A DNA stretch of 64,000 nucleotides from Agelas oroides (GCA_949130485.1 OX422203.1:4679178-4743177), one strand, 5' to 3'. Shown: positions 45,101-55,055, counted from the first letter of the stretch. Numbers and translations: made by a program. Notes: generated by a model not told the origin, from the letters alone.

Positions 45101-48100
45101 TGAGTGATCTAGAATTGAGATCATGAGTGAGCTGAATGCCTGGAGATTACGTGTGCCTACAGACTTGCAGATCTAGAATTGAGATCATGAGTAAGCTGAA
45201 TGCCTGGAGATTATGTGTGCCTACAGACTTGAGGGGGCTTCTGGGGGCCTAAAACGAGCAAAATTGTGAGATGCATTTAAGATTATGGGGGCAACAACAT
45301 GACATGATTACCAAGCCTCACTACTATAATGAAAGGCACTGAAGTGCCAAACCCTCGGCGCAGCAGTGCATGTGATTGTACTTGTGTGTTGACTAGAATC
45401 GATCACTGTCTCGTGAACAATAGAAGCTGTCATGCTTGCCAGATGTGTTTGGTTCTGTTCTTACCTGTGCAAAGTCTGCTCACGTGTTTCAGAAGCTCTC
45501 ACTCGTTTTGCGGACTTTGTCTCTCTCTTTCCCCACTAATAACCCTTCCTCAGACAGTAAGGCTTTTCTACATTTCATTGCGTTCTCAGGCTCCCCAACA
45601 GCAGTACACTGTGCTTTCCTTTCTTCGATGCGAAGGCATGGCCACAGTCACAAACTGATCTCTTCACGTGCACCACGGTATTACACTGTGCGCATACCTT
45701 TCTCAGACGCATAGACCTATTGCACTCCATTGCATGCACTACGGTATTACACTGTGGGCATACCTTTCTGAACCTCTCGTAAAAGACAGTCACAGATGTT
45801 CGACGGAAAACACTATACCGCGTGCTCCAAGTCACGTGATCACACATTACCGCTACGTACGTGTTACGGAGAGGTATACGGAAACATTGCACGTGAAGAA
45901 AATGGCTGACTTAGTCGCCGTAAGTTTATAAGTTAACGCTTCTAACTTTTGAACTAAGCAGTTTTAGAGAAAACGGCTTTTTAATTTTACTGCATTTTCC
46001 GCGCTGTAGCCGCTGATACCTCTTGTTGAACGCCTAAAAGTACGAGAAGGCAGAATAGAGAAAACGGACACACACACACACACAGACACACAGGACAACT
46101 ACCGTAACCCTCGGTGCGCATGCGCGCCGAGGGTTAACTATTGTGTTCTTTGTGCCAAAGTTTAGACAATGTACAGTAACAAGTGGAATTGGCTGTTGTT
46201 ATACTGCCTCCTCACCTTGCAGCGCAAGCAGTGATCTGTCGTCCAGACTTTGAAGACGCACACCCTCAAACTGCTCTCTGGATTCCTGTAACTGAGCCTA
46301 CATATAGGAGTATATATAAAGAATATGTTTTAGCATTCTGTATATGTGTTTTATTTGGAATGTGGTTGTATATAACATGCTGGTGTGCAGCACTCCAGTG
46401 ATGTGACCAGTGGTGCTGCTACTTCCCACAAGAGTGCCTCATCACACCTCCCACCTCAGATGTCAGTTCTATGGCCACACAAACCTTTTCATACCACTGG
46501 TCGGCTAGTTGTCACACTCATGTGTTATAATATCCAGTGGAGGATCTTAAGACCAAGTTGACTATACTGAAGCCTATTAACTCAATTTGGGTATGTAGTT
46601 CCTTGGAAACAAGCAAATCAGTACTGATGAGCAATTGGCAGTGATGTACAAAAACATCAGAGAAAGAAACACATCCTAGCTCCTCTGGCTGAAGTGTATA
46701 CCCACCTGAAAGAAGACAGCAAATTCTTAAGGTAATGCCCCTCAGTCTAAATGCCATGCTTCATCTCTCAACATGGTACATTGTACGTATGTACATATGC
46801 ACATCCCAAGAATAGATTCCTCATTCAGAACCTCACGCTAATGCGCTCGGCAATTAAATCACCTGCATGAAGAATTCCAATAATGCATGACCCGAAACTA
46901 TAAATTGTTTTCACTTCATGTATCCATTAGCCTAACTGGCCAATTGGAGTGGTGGTGATGGTCCTATCTGGTCTCTGGAGGGGACTCCTTGAGTGTTTTG
47001 GACTGGCTCTCCACTGCCGCTAGTAACCTAGCTGCACTGTGAACATAGTCCTAGAAATACAAATTTTATGTCTAAGGAAGTACCTTTAGGTGTGCCAGGT
47101 CCTTTTCTGCACAGCCGGCATTAGCTACAATGAAGAATGAGTTGGGTCCTGTGCGTGTCACAATGCAGTCATCAATGATCCCTCCATTTGCATTGGTTAT
47201 CACAGAGAGGGTGGCTGCAGGGTAAATGGCATACACATAAGGCATACACATAAGTTTGAGTATGTGTCAAATAAATCTCCCGAAATAGGCCCACCCTCAA
47301 AAATAAGTCCACCCCCATGAAGCTGTTGTAAAGGGTGCTTTTCTCTTGAAAGTACATCTACCTATTTATGTCCACCTACATGTATTTATACCGCAGTACA
47401 AGCTGGTATGGTAAGCAAGAAGCACTGAAGAAGCAGCACTGTGCAAGGGAGGGACTAACAAATGAAGGTGGACACCATTTGCTGTTATATATAGTGTAAG
47501 CAAGCACATAGAGGCATTGCAGAATCACTGCATGCCCACTTAACAAGGGCTAGACTTAACTGAGTGTGAGGTGGGAGTAGCCTCGTTCCCAGGCCCCGCC
47601 CAGCTTTCCGTCGCTTGCAGTACGGAAAAGCAGTAGAGGGCCTGGAATAATTCATCACGTGAGTGACGTAGGGGTAGAGAGAAGGGTAGAGAGGACTTAA
47701 TTGAGCGTGGGTGGATCGTCGATGTGCCCACGCACGTAGTTGATCGATAATCGGCGACAGTACACGTAGCTGTTTTTTTTAGTAGGAGCCCATTCTGGCA
47801 GTTTTTTCGAACAATAAGCGCAGAGAAAACTTGAGCAAAGCCTAGGAAAGGGCCGCCTTGGCGTTTAATAGTGCCTTGAAAGGCATTCTCCGGGGTGTAC
47901 AGCGGTCAGTTTGCCAGGTAAGCTAGTAGGTTAGCGTGATTTTCGAATGTACGGGTCTGTGTAAGCTCACCATAGCTTTCCGTACTGCCAGGTAATGTAG
48001 CATAGTGCCGTCTAGTCCCATTCTGTCGGCCATAAAGCTATCGCAACTGAACGAATGTATTCTGTACATACAGCGTGGGCGAGTTCATTCGTTCGCCCAC

Positions 48101-50998
48101 ATGTAATTAAGTTCTCTCTACCTATGACGTTTCTCACATGATAAATTTTACCAGGCTCTCCCCTTTCCTTTCGATTTTTCGTTCGCGCGGGGAGAGCCTG
48201 GGAATGAGGCTAAGGTGGGAGTATTTTCAAGAGAAGTATCACAACTCCCAAAAATATGCCCACCCCCTCTTTGAGGAGCCACTTAAGTTCATAGCCCATA
48301 TTTTCAACATTCTGGTGCTTCCCAATTAGTCTAATTAAGGGGTCAGGCTGCTGGAAGCCTATTATGACTCACACAACACTACTACTAGGTGAATGTAGAA
48401 CATTTTTGGGGTCAGCGTGAGCAAGCAATACACTGCTTTTAACTTATACATCCAAGGTTTTTCAGTGAAGTATCAGATCACAGCACACATGTGGCGTGGC
48501 ATGTAGCTGAACAAAGCTTGTTACTCTACAAAAGTGCTTAACAGCTTAGAGAAGATGGTTGCAGAGACTAGCATCTACTCTGGCTAACTGTAGGCTAAGT
48601 CTAAACACAGCCTGGCTTGTCATGCATAGTCCTTACTTGAGGCATCTTAGAGAAATGGCAGATGGGGTTCGCCATCTATCAGCCATGGATTGAAGGAAGG
48701 CTTTCTGCTTTCAGCCTCTCTATACACAACTGTTTAATAGCCCTTGTATACATACATACAGTAGATATTCACGCTCCAGCTACCTATCCTGGATGTCACT
48801 GCAAACCCAACTTCTAGGCTATCCTTTGTTCAATAAGTGTGCACGCTTCAGCTGCTTTTCCAGGCTGTCTTTCATAAGCATCACCTTTCAAAGTCACCTT
48901 GGAGCTGGAGCTAGCTGGCTGCCAAGTTGTACGAAAATCTTACTTTCGGTCCGCACGTGGCCTGCGGCTATCGCGTTAAATTACAGCGTCAAAAACACAC
49001 GGAACGACGTACGGCAGAATTCCGTGGCGACCATGTTCATACGTGTACATACGTACACTGGCGACGTCATAAACTCACCGCGTTGATGTGCCAGTTGGTG
49101 TTCTGTTTGAGTGAGTTTTATATCGCACTGTTCTAAGCCTTCTGGTAGCTGGGTAAAGCTCAAGAAAAAACAGGTTGCCTCCATTGAGTGCGTTTACCGA
49201 GGAAACATACCTTTATGTGGCTATCCATCAATTACGGTAAGTCAATTCCTACCACTGCCTACCAGACATTTCTCTTTGTATCTGACAGTATAAAACTAGG
49301 CAGAGCATGTAGCAGCGATGTTTATAGCATCCTAAGAACAAAAGCTGAGGTAATTTTTATGATGGTTTATGCTATTCACGTGAACTATTGATCGTCATAT
49401 TAGTACAAGCCCCTAATTCTGCCAAGTGGCCTTTGGTATAATTATGCACATGCGCAAACAGTGTGTACCAGGCACTCCTTCTCCTCCCCCTCCTCCGCGC
49501 CTGGGAACGAGGCTAGAGGTAAGCATGCTTACCAAGGAGAGGCATTGCACCCTTCCTTAACTGTGATTGGGGGAACTAGGGATTTTAAACCCCACTAAAG
49601 CCCAGCAAATGATTACGTTAAAATGCAGCCATTATCCCAATCGAGTGTTACTGTAGATGAACATTTACAGAAGTAGGGAAGGGTGGAATGGGGACTAAAA
49701 CTCAGATTTTAGCAACTTCAGTCATTGCTTCCAAGACAGAGCACTCTTCATGCGCTTTTTCAGTATTTGATACAGTACGGCTAGCATACCCCTTTGCCCC
49801 ATGGTCTTGTGACAATGAATTAGTGCAAGCCTTCCTGGTCCTGCCACAGGGGGTTGGGTGGGCTTCTGCTCTTCTACCTGATGGCCCAATAGACTATTTT
49901 AGCCATGCCTTTTACATTAATCTATGCAAGTACCATAACTGGATCACATAAACAGTAAGTAGTATCAATGTCTGAACTGGTGGGCACTTAACGTGTACAG
50001 TTTATACAACATACATGATCCAGTGGGGAGGTTCTGGGTGTCAGCTACCACCACACGCTCTACAAACTGTTCTGCATTCTTGCCAGTGACTTCCATCTGT
50101 ACAAGAGAGAGAGATGTGTGTGAAGAGGTGCTCTACCTCTAGTAACATTTTTACCCTATGTACATCATGCACTCACCATGCACTCATCTCTTGGTACACA
50201 GACATGTACATGTGTAGATGAGTAGATGATGGGTTTGATTACAATGAACTCCAGTTGTAACCGAGTGTCCTGTTGTGGTGTGTACTGTCAGCCAACTAGA
50301 CCGTTGGTCAACTATCCAACTGTACAGGCTTACTGTTGCACTGTAAATGGTCAGAGCAGCTTGCCTCACACTGGAAATAAAGGAATTTAGATGTCATGAG
50401 GTAAAAATAGAGGAAAGTGAAAAGGCAGGCAGTCGGTGACAGTTGAACCGAGGACACTTCTGGCTTGAGCCGCCAGCACTGGCGGGAGAATTTTCTGGTC
50501 AACCCCTAATGGAGTTCTGACGGCACATACTGAGTGGCTGCCAGGTGTGCGACTGAGGCATTCAGTACCACCAGTACATAGAGGATTGTGAGGGTTGGTG
50601 GTTGTCCGGCCGTTGTGGCTCAGTGGCAGAGCACTGGCGACTCAAGTCAGAGGTGTCCTGGCCTTTTCACTTTCCTCTATTTTCGCTTCATAACATCTAA
50701 ATTCCTTTATTATAATGCACTGTGTCCACGATCTCCTCCCTCTGTTCATGTCAGCATAGCTACATGTGTATGTGTAAATACTGACGTGCACCTGCAGCAT
50801 GTGGGAGACATCAAAGAGGGACGCATGCTTCCTGGTGTGGAGGGTGGAGTTGATGATGCTGAGGTCCTGGTACTGTACTGGCATGGACCAACCAGCAAAG
50901 GGTACCATGCGTCCACCATGGGACTCATGGAAGCCATGGAGAGCAGTTCTGCGCAGCTGATCGGAGCTCTGGAGGGATTTATGTAAAATATACACCAC
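30139..50998 (-). CDS. AMT: Glycine cleavage system T-protein (aminomethyltransferase)
   Basis: Minus-strand exons in order: 50792-50968, 50015-50096, 47084-47214, 46216-46285, 39726-39871, 30881-31061 and 30139-30473 (stop TAA at 30139-30141). All have GT-AG borders and all phases agree, giving about 373 residues. The product reads [39 protein letters not shown] (with the folate-site aspartate), [38 protein letters not shown] and ends [13 protein letters not shown], collinear with human AMT (403 aa). In mitochondria it passes the lipoyl-bound methylene of glycine to tetrahydrofolate and frees ammonia. About 25-30 N-terminal residues (targeting leader) are unaccounted for. Either an unseen first exon exists or the ATG at 50996-50998, in frame with exon 1, is used. 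The 8.7-kb and 6.3-kb introns are swollen by transposons. Confidence 0.93.
31556..33290. mobile_element. Giant foldback element with TGTCCAGTACTGCCAC ends
   Basis: 1.7 kb inside AMT's largest intron. TGTCCAGTACTGCCAC at the left is mirrored by GTGGCAGTACTGGACA at the right. Each arm (31556-32020, 32800-33290) is a tandem of 60-80 bp units built from palindromic phrases such as tatcccgggata, cttagtatc and atggactcc; the arms are inverted with respect to each other. The middle (32030-32790) is unique, with no coding signal. No clear target duplication seen. Confidence 0.8.
34227..34253. repeat. (CTT)n microsatellite
   Basis: About nine cttcttctt units; short and of no evident function. Confidence 0.9.
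34623..34820 (+). CDS. Basic repeat-protein fragment ([12 protein letters not shown] type)
   Basis: Open frame starting ATGCGTAACG with [20 protein letters not shown], followed by two copies of a basic unit, [15 protein letters not shown] and [14 protein letters not shown], before a stop. The DNA of the two units is also clearly duplicated (about 60 bp). From memory, short basic repeats of this kind occur in many sponge predicted proteins, some linked to helicase-bearing mobile elements. That link is an inference. It lies within the nested repeat inside an AMT intron, so it is more likely a relic of a mobile element than a host gene. Confidence 0.4.
   Translation: MRNVHKKRARDKQNYLRNKESKRQASRNKYWKNPEKQRASSRAYSLTSYWKNPEKKRASSHTTVP
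35012..35685. mobile_element. Foldback with perfect 127-bp inverted arms
   Basis: Arms 35012-35138 and 35559-35685 are identical over all 127 bases by eye, in inverted orientation, with a C-rich 420-bp loop. Each arm carries tgtagggatg near its outer end and catccctacatct near its inner end, so each arm is itself a small inverted-repeat unit. The loop (cacacactcacc-rich) has no coding signal. Arm identity indicates youth or gene conversion. Confidence 0.85.
35810..35872. repeat. 63-bp hairpin GATATAACCTGTTACCTAGG
   Basis: gatataacctgttacctagg-caacat is mirrored by atgttg-cctaggtaacaggttatatc with a loop of a few bases. Same family as the hairpin at 13416-13488. Confidence 0.85.
36342..36974. 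mobile_element. Long TAGCCTCG-family element, 633 bp, 9-bp TSD
   Basis: Begins TAGCCTCGTTCCCAGGCCCC and ends GGAACGAGGCTA. Exact 9-bp duplication gcttacact at 36333-36341 and 36975-36983. Beyond the tips the ends stay mirrored through atttatcacgtgag/ctcacgtgataaat-type phrases and acttaatt/aattaagt. The body has no transposase. About 95% like the copy at 47578-48212 by eye. Confidence 0.9.
37762..38490. mobile_element. CATCCCTACAT foldback, arms of about 137 bp
   Basis: Arms 37762-37898 and 38351-38490 are inverted near-copies, differing only by a few bases and a short insertion. Each arm is bounded by agatgtagggatgg and ccatccctacatct and has an inner tagggatgatag. Same architecture as the 35 kb foldback but a different arm sequence. 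The loop of about 450 bp is unrelated to the other one. Confidence 0.8.
38919..38969. mobile_element. TAGTCTCG hairpin, 51 bp
   Basis: TAGTCTCGTTCCCAGA and TCTGGGAACGAGACT with a short loop that itself repeats the 'ccgtggtctttgg' phrase. No convincing target duplication. Confidence 0.65.
40321..41640. mobile_element. MITE TACCGTATTTATTC family, interrupted copy
   Basis: Starts taccgtatttattcaaataaaacg and ends ggatcatgcgttttatttgcat. Matches the 25.6 kb element along its length except for an 846-bp insertion at 40698-41543. Confidence 0.75.
40698..41543. mobile_element. Mutator-like MITE with GGGTCACTCTAAAAGTAGGA ends, 9-bp TSD
   Basis: 846 bp, ends GGGTCACTCTAAAAGTAGGAACG and CGTTCCTACGTTTAGGGTGACCC. 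An exact 9-bp duplication aaattaatc lies at 40689-40697 and 41544-41552. The related element at 25.6 kb shows the unoccupied site (aaaattaattagtggcagct), so insertion after the host MITE is certain. Next to the left end is a ggaaatgggaaatgaggaat repeat. No coding capacity recognised. Confidence 0.9.
41641..44950. other. AMT intron, no gene recognised
   Basis: Part of the 6.3-kb intron between the LLALQG exon and the GPQMSS exon. Short open frames on both strands show no family signal. A tcttttttttt-type C/T tract lies at 42950-42975. Region 43660-43870 is richer in CG than its neighbours. Confidence 0.35.
44953..45235. repeat. Minisatellite, about 65-bp unit, four copies plus a fragment
   Basis: Unit ctagaattgagatcatgagt...gcctggagatta-c/t-gtg...cctacagacttgcggat, copies starting near 44954, 45022, 45108 and 45173, with a truncated copy (about 21 bp) at 45087. 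The first copy carries an extra gt in gtgtgtgcc. Units are more than 90% alike by eye. Confidence 0.9.
45575..45892 (-). CDS. Zinc-ribbon-like repeat protein (possible)
   Basis: The minus-strand frame holds two tandem modules, [18 protein letters not shown] and [18 protein letters not shown] followed by [13 protein letters not shown]. The spacing C-x2-C...C-x-CGH would make one complete zinc-ribbon-like knuckle preceded by a half. The corresponding DNA is duplicated (about 60 bp). From memory such CPQC-x-VVHV-x-CxCGHAF-x-SK modules occur in many predicted sponge proteins. Upstream frame is open to 45892 but the true start may be the internal ATG of MECNRSM. Lies on the same strand as AMT within its intron; may be a repeat relic. 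Confidence 0.4.
   Translation of the reverse strand: MQCFRIPLRNTYVAVMCDHVTWSTRYSVFRRTSVTVFYERFRKVCPQCNTVVHAMECNRSMRLRKVCAQCNTVVHVKRSVCDCGHAFASKKGKHSVLLLGSLRTQ
45902..46165 (+). CDS. Possible two-exon small gene ([17 protein letters not shown])
   Basis: ATGGCTGACTTAGTCGCC is followed at once by a consensus donor (gtaagt). Ninety bases on, an acceptor (ttttccgcgctgtag) leads in the same phase into [20 protein letters not shown], which runs through a CA repeat to a stop at 46163-46165. The splice signals are good but the product is short (about 58 aa), ends in low-complexity DNA and matches no family I know. It would lie antisense inside an AMT intron. Low confidence. Confidence 0.22.
47578..48212. 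mobile_element. Long TAGCCTCG-family element, 635 bp, 9-bp TSD
   Basis: Second long copy, flanked by exact duplication aggtgggag at 47569-47577 and 48213-48221. Nearly identical throughout to 36342-36974, including the inner inverted phrase gtacggaaag. It lies in the AMT intron between the second and third exons listed. No transposase. Confidence 0.9.
48222..50014. other. AMT intron, no gene recognised
   Basis: No coding similarity seen. A right-half arm of the TAGCCTCG family (cgcgcctgggaacgaggcta) stands at about 49496-49515. CG-rich patch at 48930-49080 without a recognisable exon. Confidence 0.35.
50370..50710. mobile_element. Second tRNA-like foldback element
   Basis: Matches 5853-6225: left arm gtcatgaggtaaaaatagag, centre ctggtcaacccctaatggagttctgacgg, and right arm with box A-like GTGGCTCAGTGGCAGAGC. 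The box B region is shortened in this copy. It sits in the first visible AMT intron and ends close to the 50792 splice site. Confidence 0.6.
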
Positions 50999-51407
50999 TT
51001 AGAATACGGTTCATGCAAATAAATAGGCAGCTGTAATATTCACACTGTTTTCTGTATTCAAAATTGCCATGTCCAAGGTTGCAAGGTTTGACATATATAG
51101 GTTTGTAAACTGGTACGTATCTGCTTTGAAAGCAGTTTGCAAGGCTATAGCTCTTGGTAGTGGGAGAGGGAGTGAGAAAATTGTTGTGAAAGCAGCAGTT
51201 TCGTAACTTAAACAGTCACATTCATCTTCCCATTGTGTACAACTAGTTGATGAGTGAAACTCCTCACTAAAAGAGATACCTATGGTTTAACATAATCGGA
51301 GTGAGTGTGAGCGAGCCCTAAAACACATGCGCAGCTGGACGCTCAGTTTAGTAGTTGAGAGCTCTTCAGTTCAGAATCTTTCAGCTTAAGAGTTGTTTTT
51401 TGCTACT

Positions 51408-51600
51408 TGTTGTGAACATGGATACTCTGAATACTTCCAGAAGAGCCCAAAACCATCGCAAGATAAAGAAGACAGGCTATGGCACAGGAGAGAACAAGAG
51501 AAGGTTCGACACGTGGCAGAGACTGCTGAGCAAAGGCAGGAAAGATCTGCATGGGTCAGGTCACCCTGGGGTTTTGATTGACACAGTACAGCATGGATGT
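51408..51600 (+). pseudogene. Basic RREQEKVRHVAETAEQRQ fragment (Helitron-helicase type?)
   Basis: In one plus-strand frame (51393-51581) the stretch LWHRREQEKVRHVAETAEQR-QERSAW resembles the charged repeats (RRERDRARRAAETEEQRQERL) seen at the N-terminus of helicases of some Helitron-like and other animal mobile elements. An ATG in a different frame precedes it. Only about 40 residues are recognisable, so this is a small relic. Function not claimed. Confidence 0.3.
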
Positions 51601-52770
51601 GAAATGCTAAATGTACTCATTTGTATTTCTATTATACATTTTTTGTGTTTTGTTTCAGCCTCTAGAGAGAAGAGTTTCATTTCCTGTGCCAACATTGAGC
51701 ACTTTGGAAGGGCAAAGTTTTCTTCTCTAAATATGCATTTTTGAAAAGGATATTTATCTGCCCCTGCAACAGAAATACTCCATACAACTCACTCACGCTC
51801 AACCCACAATGCACTGCATTCGCCTAGTTATTATGATTGTGCAACTAACTCAGCGTTGTATTATATGCGTTCTTCTTGATATTTCTGAAAGGAGGCTGGC
51901 GACGAGACTATAGCCAACTACTAAAGCACAAACAATACTGTCTGTTCTGTTATACCATGCACATGTAACTCAATGCAAATGGTAGAGTGATTGTATGTGG
52001 ATGCAGATCATCCCCAAGCTGCTTCTGTAGCTGGTGGAGACAGACAAATATGAGCCCAACAGGTACAGTACGGGCGGTTGCCACAATGACAAAGTGCTTA
52101 CATGTACAAGAAAGCTCTGTGGACCTGACTGTGTAGCCACTCAATCTGGTGCAAGTTATGTGGTCACCAGGCAGTAATCTTTGAATGCACAAGGTTGTAG
52201 GAGAGCAACCAGAACTACGGATCCTACTTTGGCTTTACCATGCAGACTTCTGCTAGCAGGTAGGTCTGGTAACAATATCATTGTAGCCCCAAAAACACCT
52301 CCTGAAAGGTACAGAGCTCACAATGATTACGGTTCATTATCATTTGCAGAAAGTGTTCTCAACTCTCGTGCACTGTGTGAGACATATGCATTTCACATAA
52401 AACTCATGGTCACACGTAATTCACCATTTGTCTCATCCATTTTGGTGTTAGAAGAAAGGTGGCATGTAGATTATGTAGTCTGTGCTCGGTAGCTACAGTG
52501 TTCATGAAAACATGTTAACATAAATTAGCCTCGCTCCCAGGCCTTCACGAATTGCAGAGACAAATGCTGTGAAGGGCTGAAACAAGGGTAAACATGTGCT
52601 TGTAATTTGCATCATCGTGGATGCCTCCCGCAGTATGCACTTCTGACAATAGTTTAGCTACCATTTTGTTGCATTTGATGTTCCACATTTCTACCAATTG
52701 CCTTTAGAAGCATAGCAAATAATATTGGATATTCTGACTATTATTAGTGTATACCAATACCACATCTCAC
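51601..52770. other. No gene recognised
   Basis: Upstream of AMT on the minus strand. A plus-strand open frame at 52181-52492 follows an acceptor-like tag but resembles nothing I know. A decayed TAGCCTCG arm (tagcctcgctcccaggcc) lies at 52528-52545. A possible AMT leader exon was searched for and not found. Confidence 0.3.
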
Positions 52771-52772
52771 TT

Positions 52773-53136
52773 AGGCCCCAATTCGTTGATTTTTCAGTTT
52801 CTTATCAGGTGCTTCCCCTGCACACAATGTGGGCAGGTGGGTATTACCATTATTCAACCCAACAGATATTTCTCACGAAAGAAGTTGACAAGTGTGATGG
52901 CAAGATGATCGTCACTTTTTATCCGCCATTGTAGAAGGGTTCTTTTGGATGTTGTCCACTAGACAGACATGTTTGTTAACATTACGTTCATCGCTATACA
53001 TGCTCATGATGCCTATCACTGGTTTGTTTATTGTCACTGATATGTGCAAATGAAAATAATGGTTATAAATTTTATCACAGAAAATCCATGTGGGTGGTCG
53101 CTGAGAAACTAATGATCAACGAATTGGGGCCTTATT
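52773..53136. mobile_element. MITE with TAGGCCCCAATTCGTTGAT ends
   Basis: taggccccaattcgttgat on the left is matched by atcaacgaattggggcctta on the right, about 365 bp apart; the mirror extends through tttcagtttctta/gctgagaaacta with gaps. No transposase. Target duplication unclear. Confidence 0.65.
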
Positions 53137-53160
53137 TACATGTACATCACTCTTTCTGCA

Positions 53161-53622
53161 TAGTCTCGTTCCCAGACTACTTTTCTGCATGGGGAGGGGA
53201 AAAAATAGTCTGGTCAGTGGTCAACAGCCTATTCCGTTTTTGTTCCGTGCGGTTTAACGCAACGTCTTTAAAAATTCATCCTTCTCGGAACTTCCTAACG
53301 CCAAGAAACGAAGATTCACAAAACATGAAGCCTCTGTCAACCTCAGAAAGCCGTGAGACAATCTTATCGACATTTGAAAGCACAGGAACATCACACTGCC
53401 AGTTGTCAAGCTCAGAAACACACACCGCCAATTCACAGAAGTCCTGACATTCCTTTGCTGGTTGTTCTCTGGTTCTACCTGGCTTAGTCTCCTGATAGCG
53501 CTTCAACTGATGCAATCTGATTGGAGCACCACCATTGTGGCACTTGGAACAAAAATTGAATAGGCCGTTGGCCAAACTATTTTTCCCCTCTGCATGCGAA
53601 AAATAGTCTGGGCACGAGACTA
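53161..53622. mobile_element. TAGTCTCG-family MITE, 462 bp
   Basis: TAGTCTCGTTCCCAGACTA at the left and TAGTCTGGGCACGAGACTA at the right, with long inner mirroring (gaaaaaatagtctgg, ggcctattc/gaataggcc). Flanks ctttctgca and cattatgca match at 7 of 9 positions. Open frames on both strands inside it are by-products of the inverted repeat. Confidence 0.8.
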
Positions 53623-53883
53623 CATTATGCATCAGGTTCTAAATTTTTGCCATTCTACTAGCAGATGCCTCACTCGCAAGCCACACCCCTTCGCAGAGAC
53701 TGGCCATCCTGCAACTATCAAGTTGTCAGCATATGCTGGACTGATCAATCAGATCTGCACTCTTGGTAGACTGCAACCGCTGTCTTGGGGTAGTGACCAG
53801 TTTAGCAGATGTCTAATTGCCTTCCTCAGCGACAACTTGACGGTTGGAGAGTGACCAGACCCTTTTTTTTTTTTACAAGCCGT

Positions 53884-54004
53884 TAACGACAGAATGTTAG
53901 CATCCGTATGCTATACGGTATTTATACCAGCCCTAACCCAACCCTAACCCCACCCTAACCGTATAAATCACTGTATAGCTTACGGATGCTAACGTTCTGC
54001 TATT
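53884..54004. repeat. Inverted repeat enclosing a telomere-like CCCTAACCC loop
   Basis: acagaatgttagcatccgta/tacggatgctaacgttctg arms, with an inner atacggttttatac-type mirror, enclose about 35 bp of aaccctaacccaaccctaac. It is interstitial and short, so not a chromosome end. Confidence 0.75.
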
Positions 54005-54978
54005 AATGGAAATCTTTTTTTTTTGCAACTTTGGCTTGCAAGACGTCTAACTAGGGACCAAACACAAACATCCAGGTGCGCTCACCTCACTGTACTCTCT
54101 TTCAGTAACAACAACAAAGCCCCTGTGCCGCGCTGCCTTCCTCAAGAAGGGGACTGGACGCACAATCCCTCGAGCGAACATCTCGGCCTCACGTGGCAGG
54201 TGCGCATCAAATGGAAATACAATCACGCGATCGCCGTTTCCATGGCAATAGCCGACTTGCATTGTGCAAACTCTCGCCTCGTTCCCAGGCCCCGCCCAGC
54301 TTTCTGTTCTCCTCGACAGGTAAGACAGCTTTATAGATATAGTGATATTTACTTTACGTATAAATGAGAGAGGGTAGCTTATATACTGGGACGGGGACAT
54401 GCAAGGATTTACACTTCATGCACTTCTTGCCACATCTGGTCACCTTTGAAACTTTGTCTACTCTCCAACCCTTGTGGTAGATTGTGAGCGTGGCAAGAAA
54501 GAAAGGGAGCATTTCGTGCTCAAGTGTGTTTTCATCAAATTTCATAAGTGATTTTAAAGTAGTGAAAGTAAAATGCAGACAGAAGTGTAAATTTAAAATG
54601 GTGTAAGGCCCTTTTCTAAGGGAACATCTACAAACTTAAGTTGTGACCCCCCTCCCCTCCTCATAATGTCATGCACACTGTTGACGGTTGATCAGACACC
54701 GCACTAAAATATCAGCTGCACAATCTGAAGCTCTGAGTGAAACCTCATCAAATAGTAAAGCTATGGCTAGTGTAGGAAGCAGACATTAGTCATCAGCTAA
54801 GGCTTTTTGTGTTCCACAACTTACTACTGCCAGACAGTGCCAGCATCCATTGTGGTCGCATTATGGTTAGCTGCAGAGAAGTGGAGTGTATGCCCAGTGG
54901 TATAAATGACTCTGTAGCTTAGCTGTACCATTCATATGTACCTTGTATTGTACATAGCTTTGCTTCCGCTCTGCCAGG

Positions 54979-55055
54979 GCTCCAAGTGGCTTAGTGGTAA
55001 GAGCCTCTTCAGAAAGTCTTGGGTTCAAATCCCAGCTGAATCCCAGCTGGATCCC
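54979..55055 (+). mobile_element. tRNA-derived SINE head or tRNA-like sequence
   Basis: AGTGGCTTAGTGGTAAGAGC (box A) and TTGGGTTCAAATCCCAGC (box B, fully pairing T arm) are present with correct spacing. The T arm is good. No CCA-ready acceptor stem closes around it, and the 3' agctggatc phrase repeats that of the 14.1 kb copy, so a SINE head is favoured. Confidence 0.5.

Noticed and set aside
46963-47050. Extra AMT exon [18 protein letters not shown] after a 33-nt intron
   Set aside because: It is in frame at first but runs to a stop. The exon at 46216-46285 joins the previous one directly in phase, and aligns with human AMT without an insertion.
52181-52492. 103-codon plus-strand frame with coding-like texture
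   Set aside because: No recognisable domain, no convincing splice partners; kept only as a note.
53031-53632. Overlapping long open frames on both strands
   Set aside because: They lie in a 462-bp inverted-repeat element whose mirrored arms create paired frames; no family signal.
53925-53965. Chromosome end (telomere)
   Set aside because: Only about 35 bp of telomere-like sequence, enclosed in a hairpin and followed by more than 10 kb of ordinary sequence including a large gene.
54979-55055. Functional tRNA gene
   Set aside because: Boxes A and B are good but the acceptor stem does not close, and the 3' flank is shared with another SINE-like copy.
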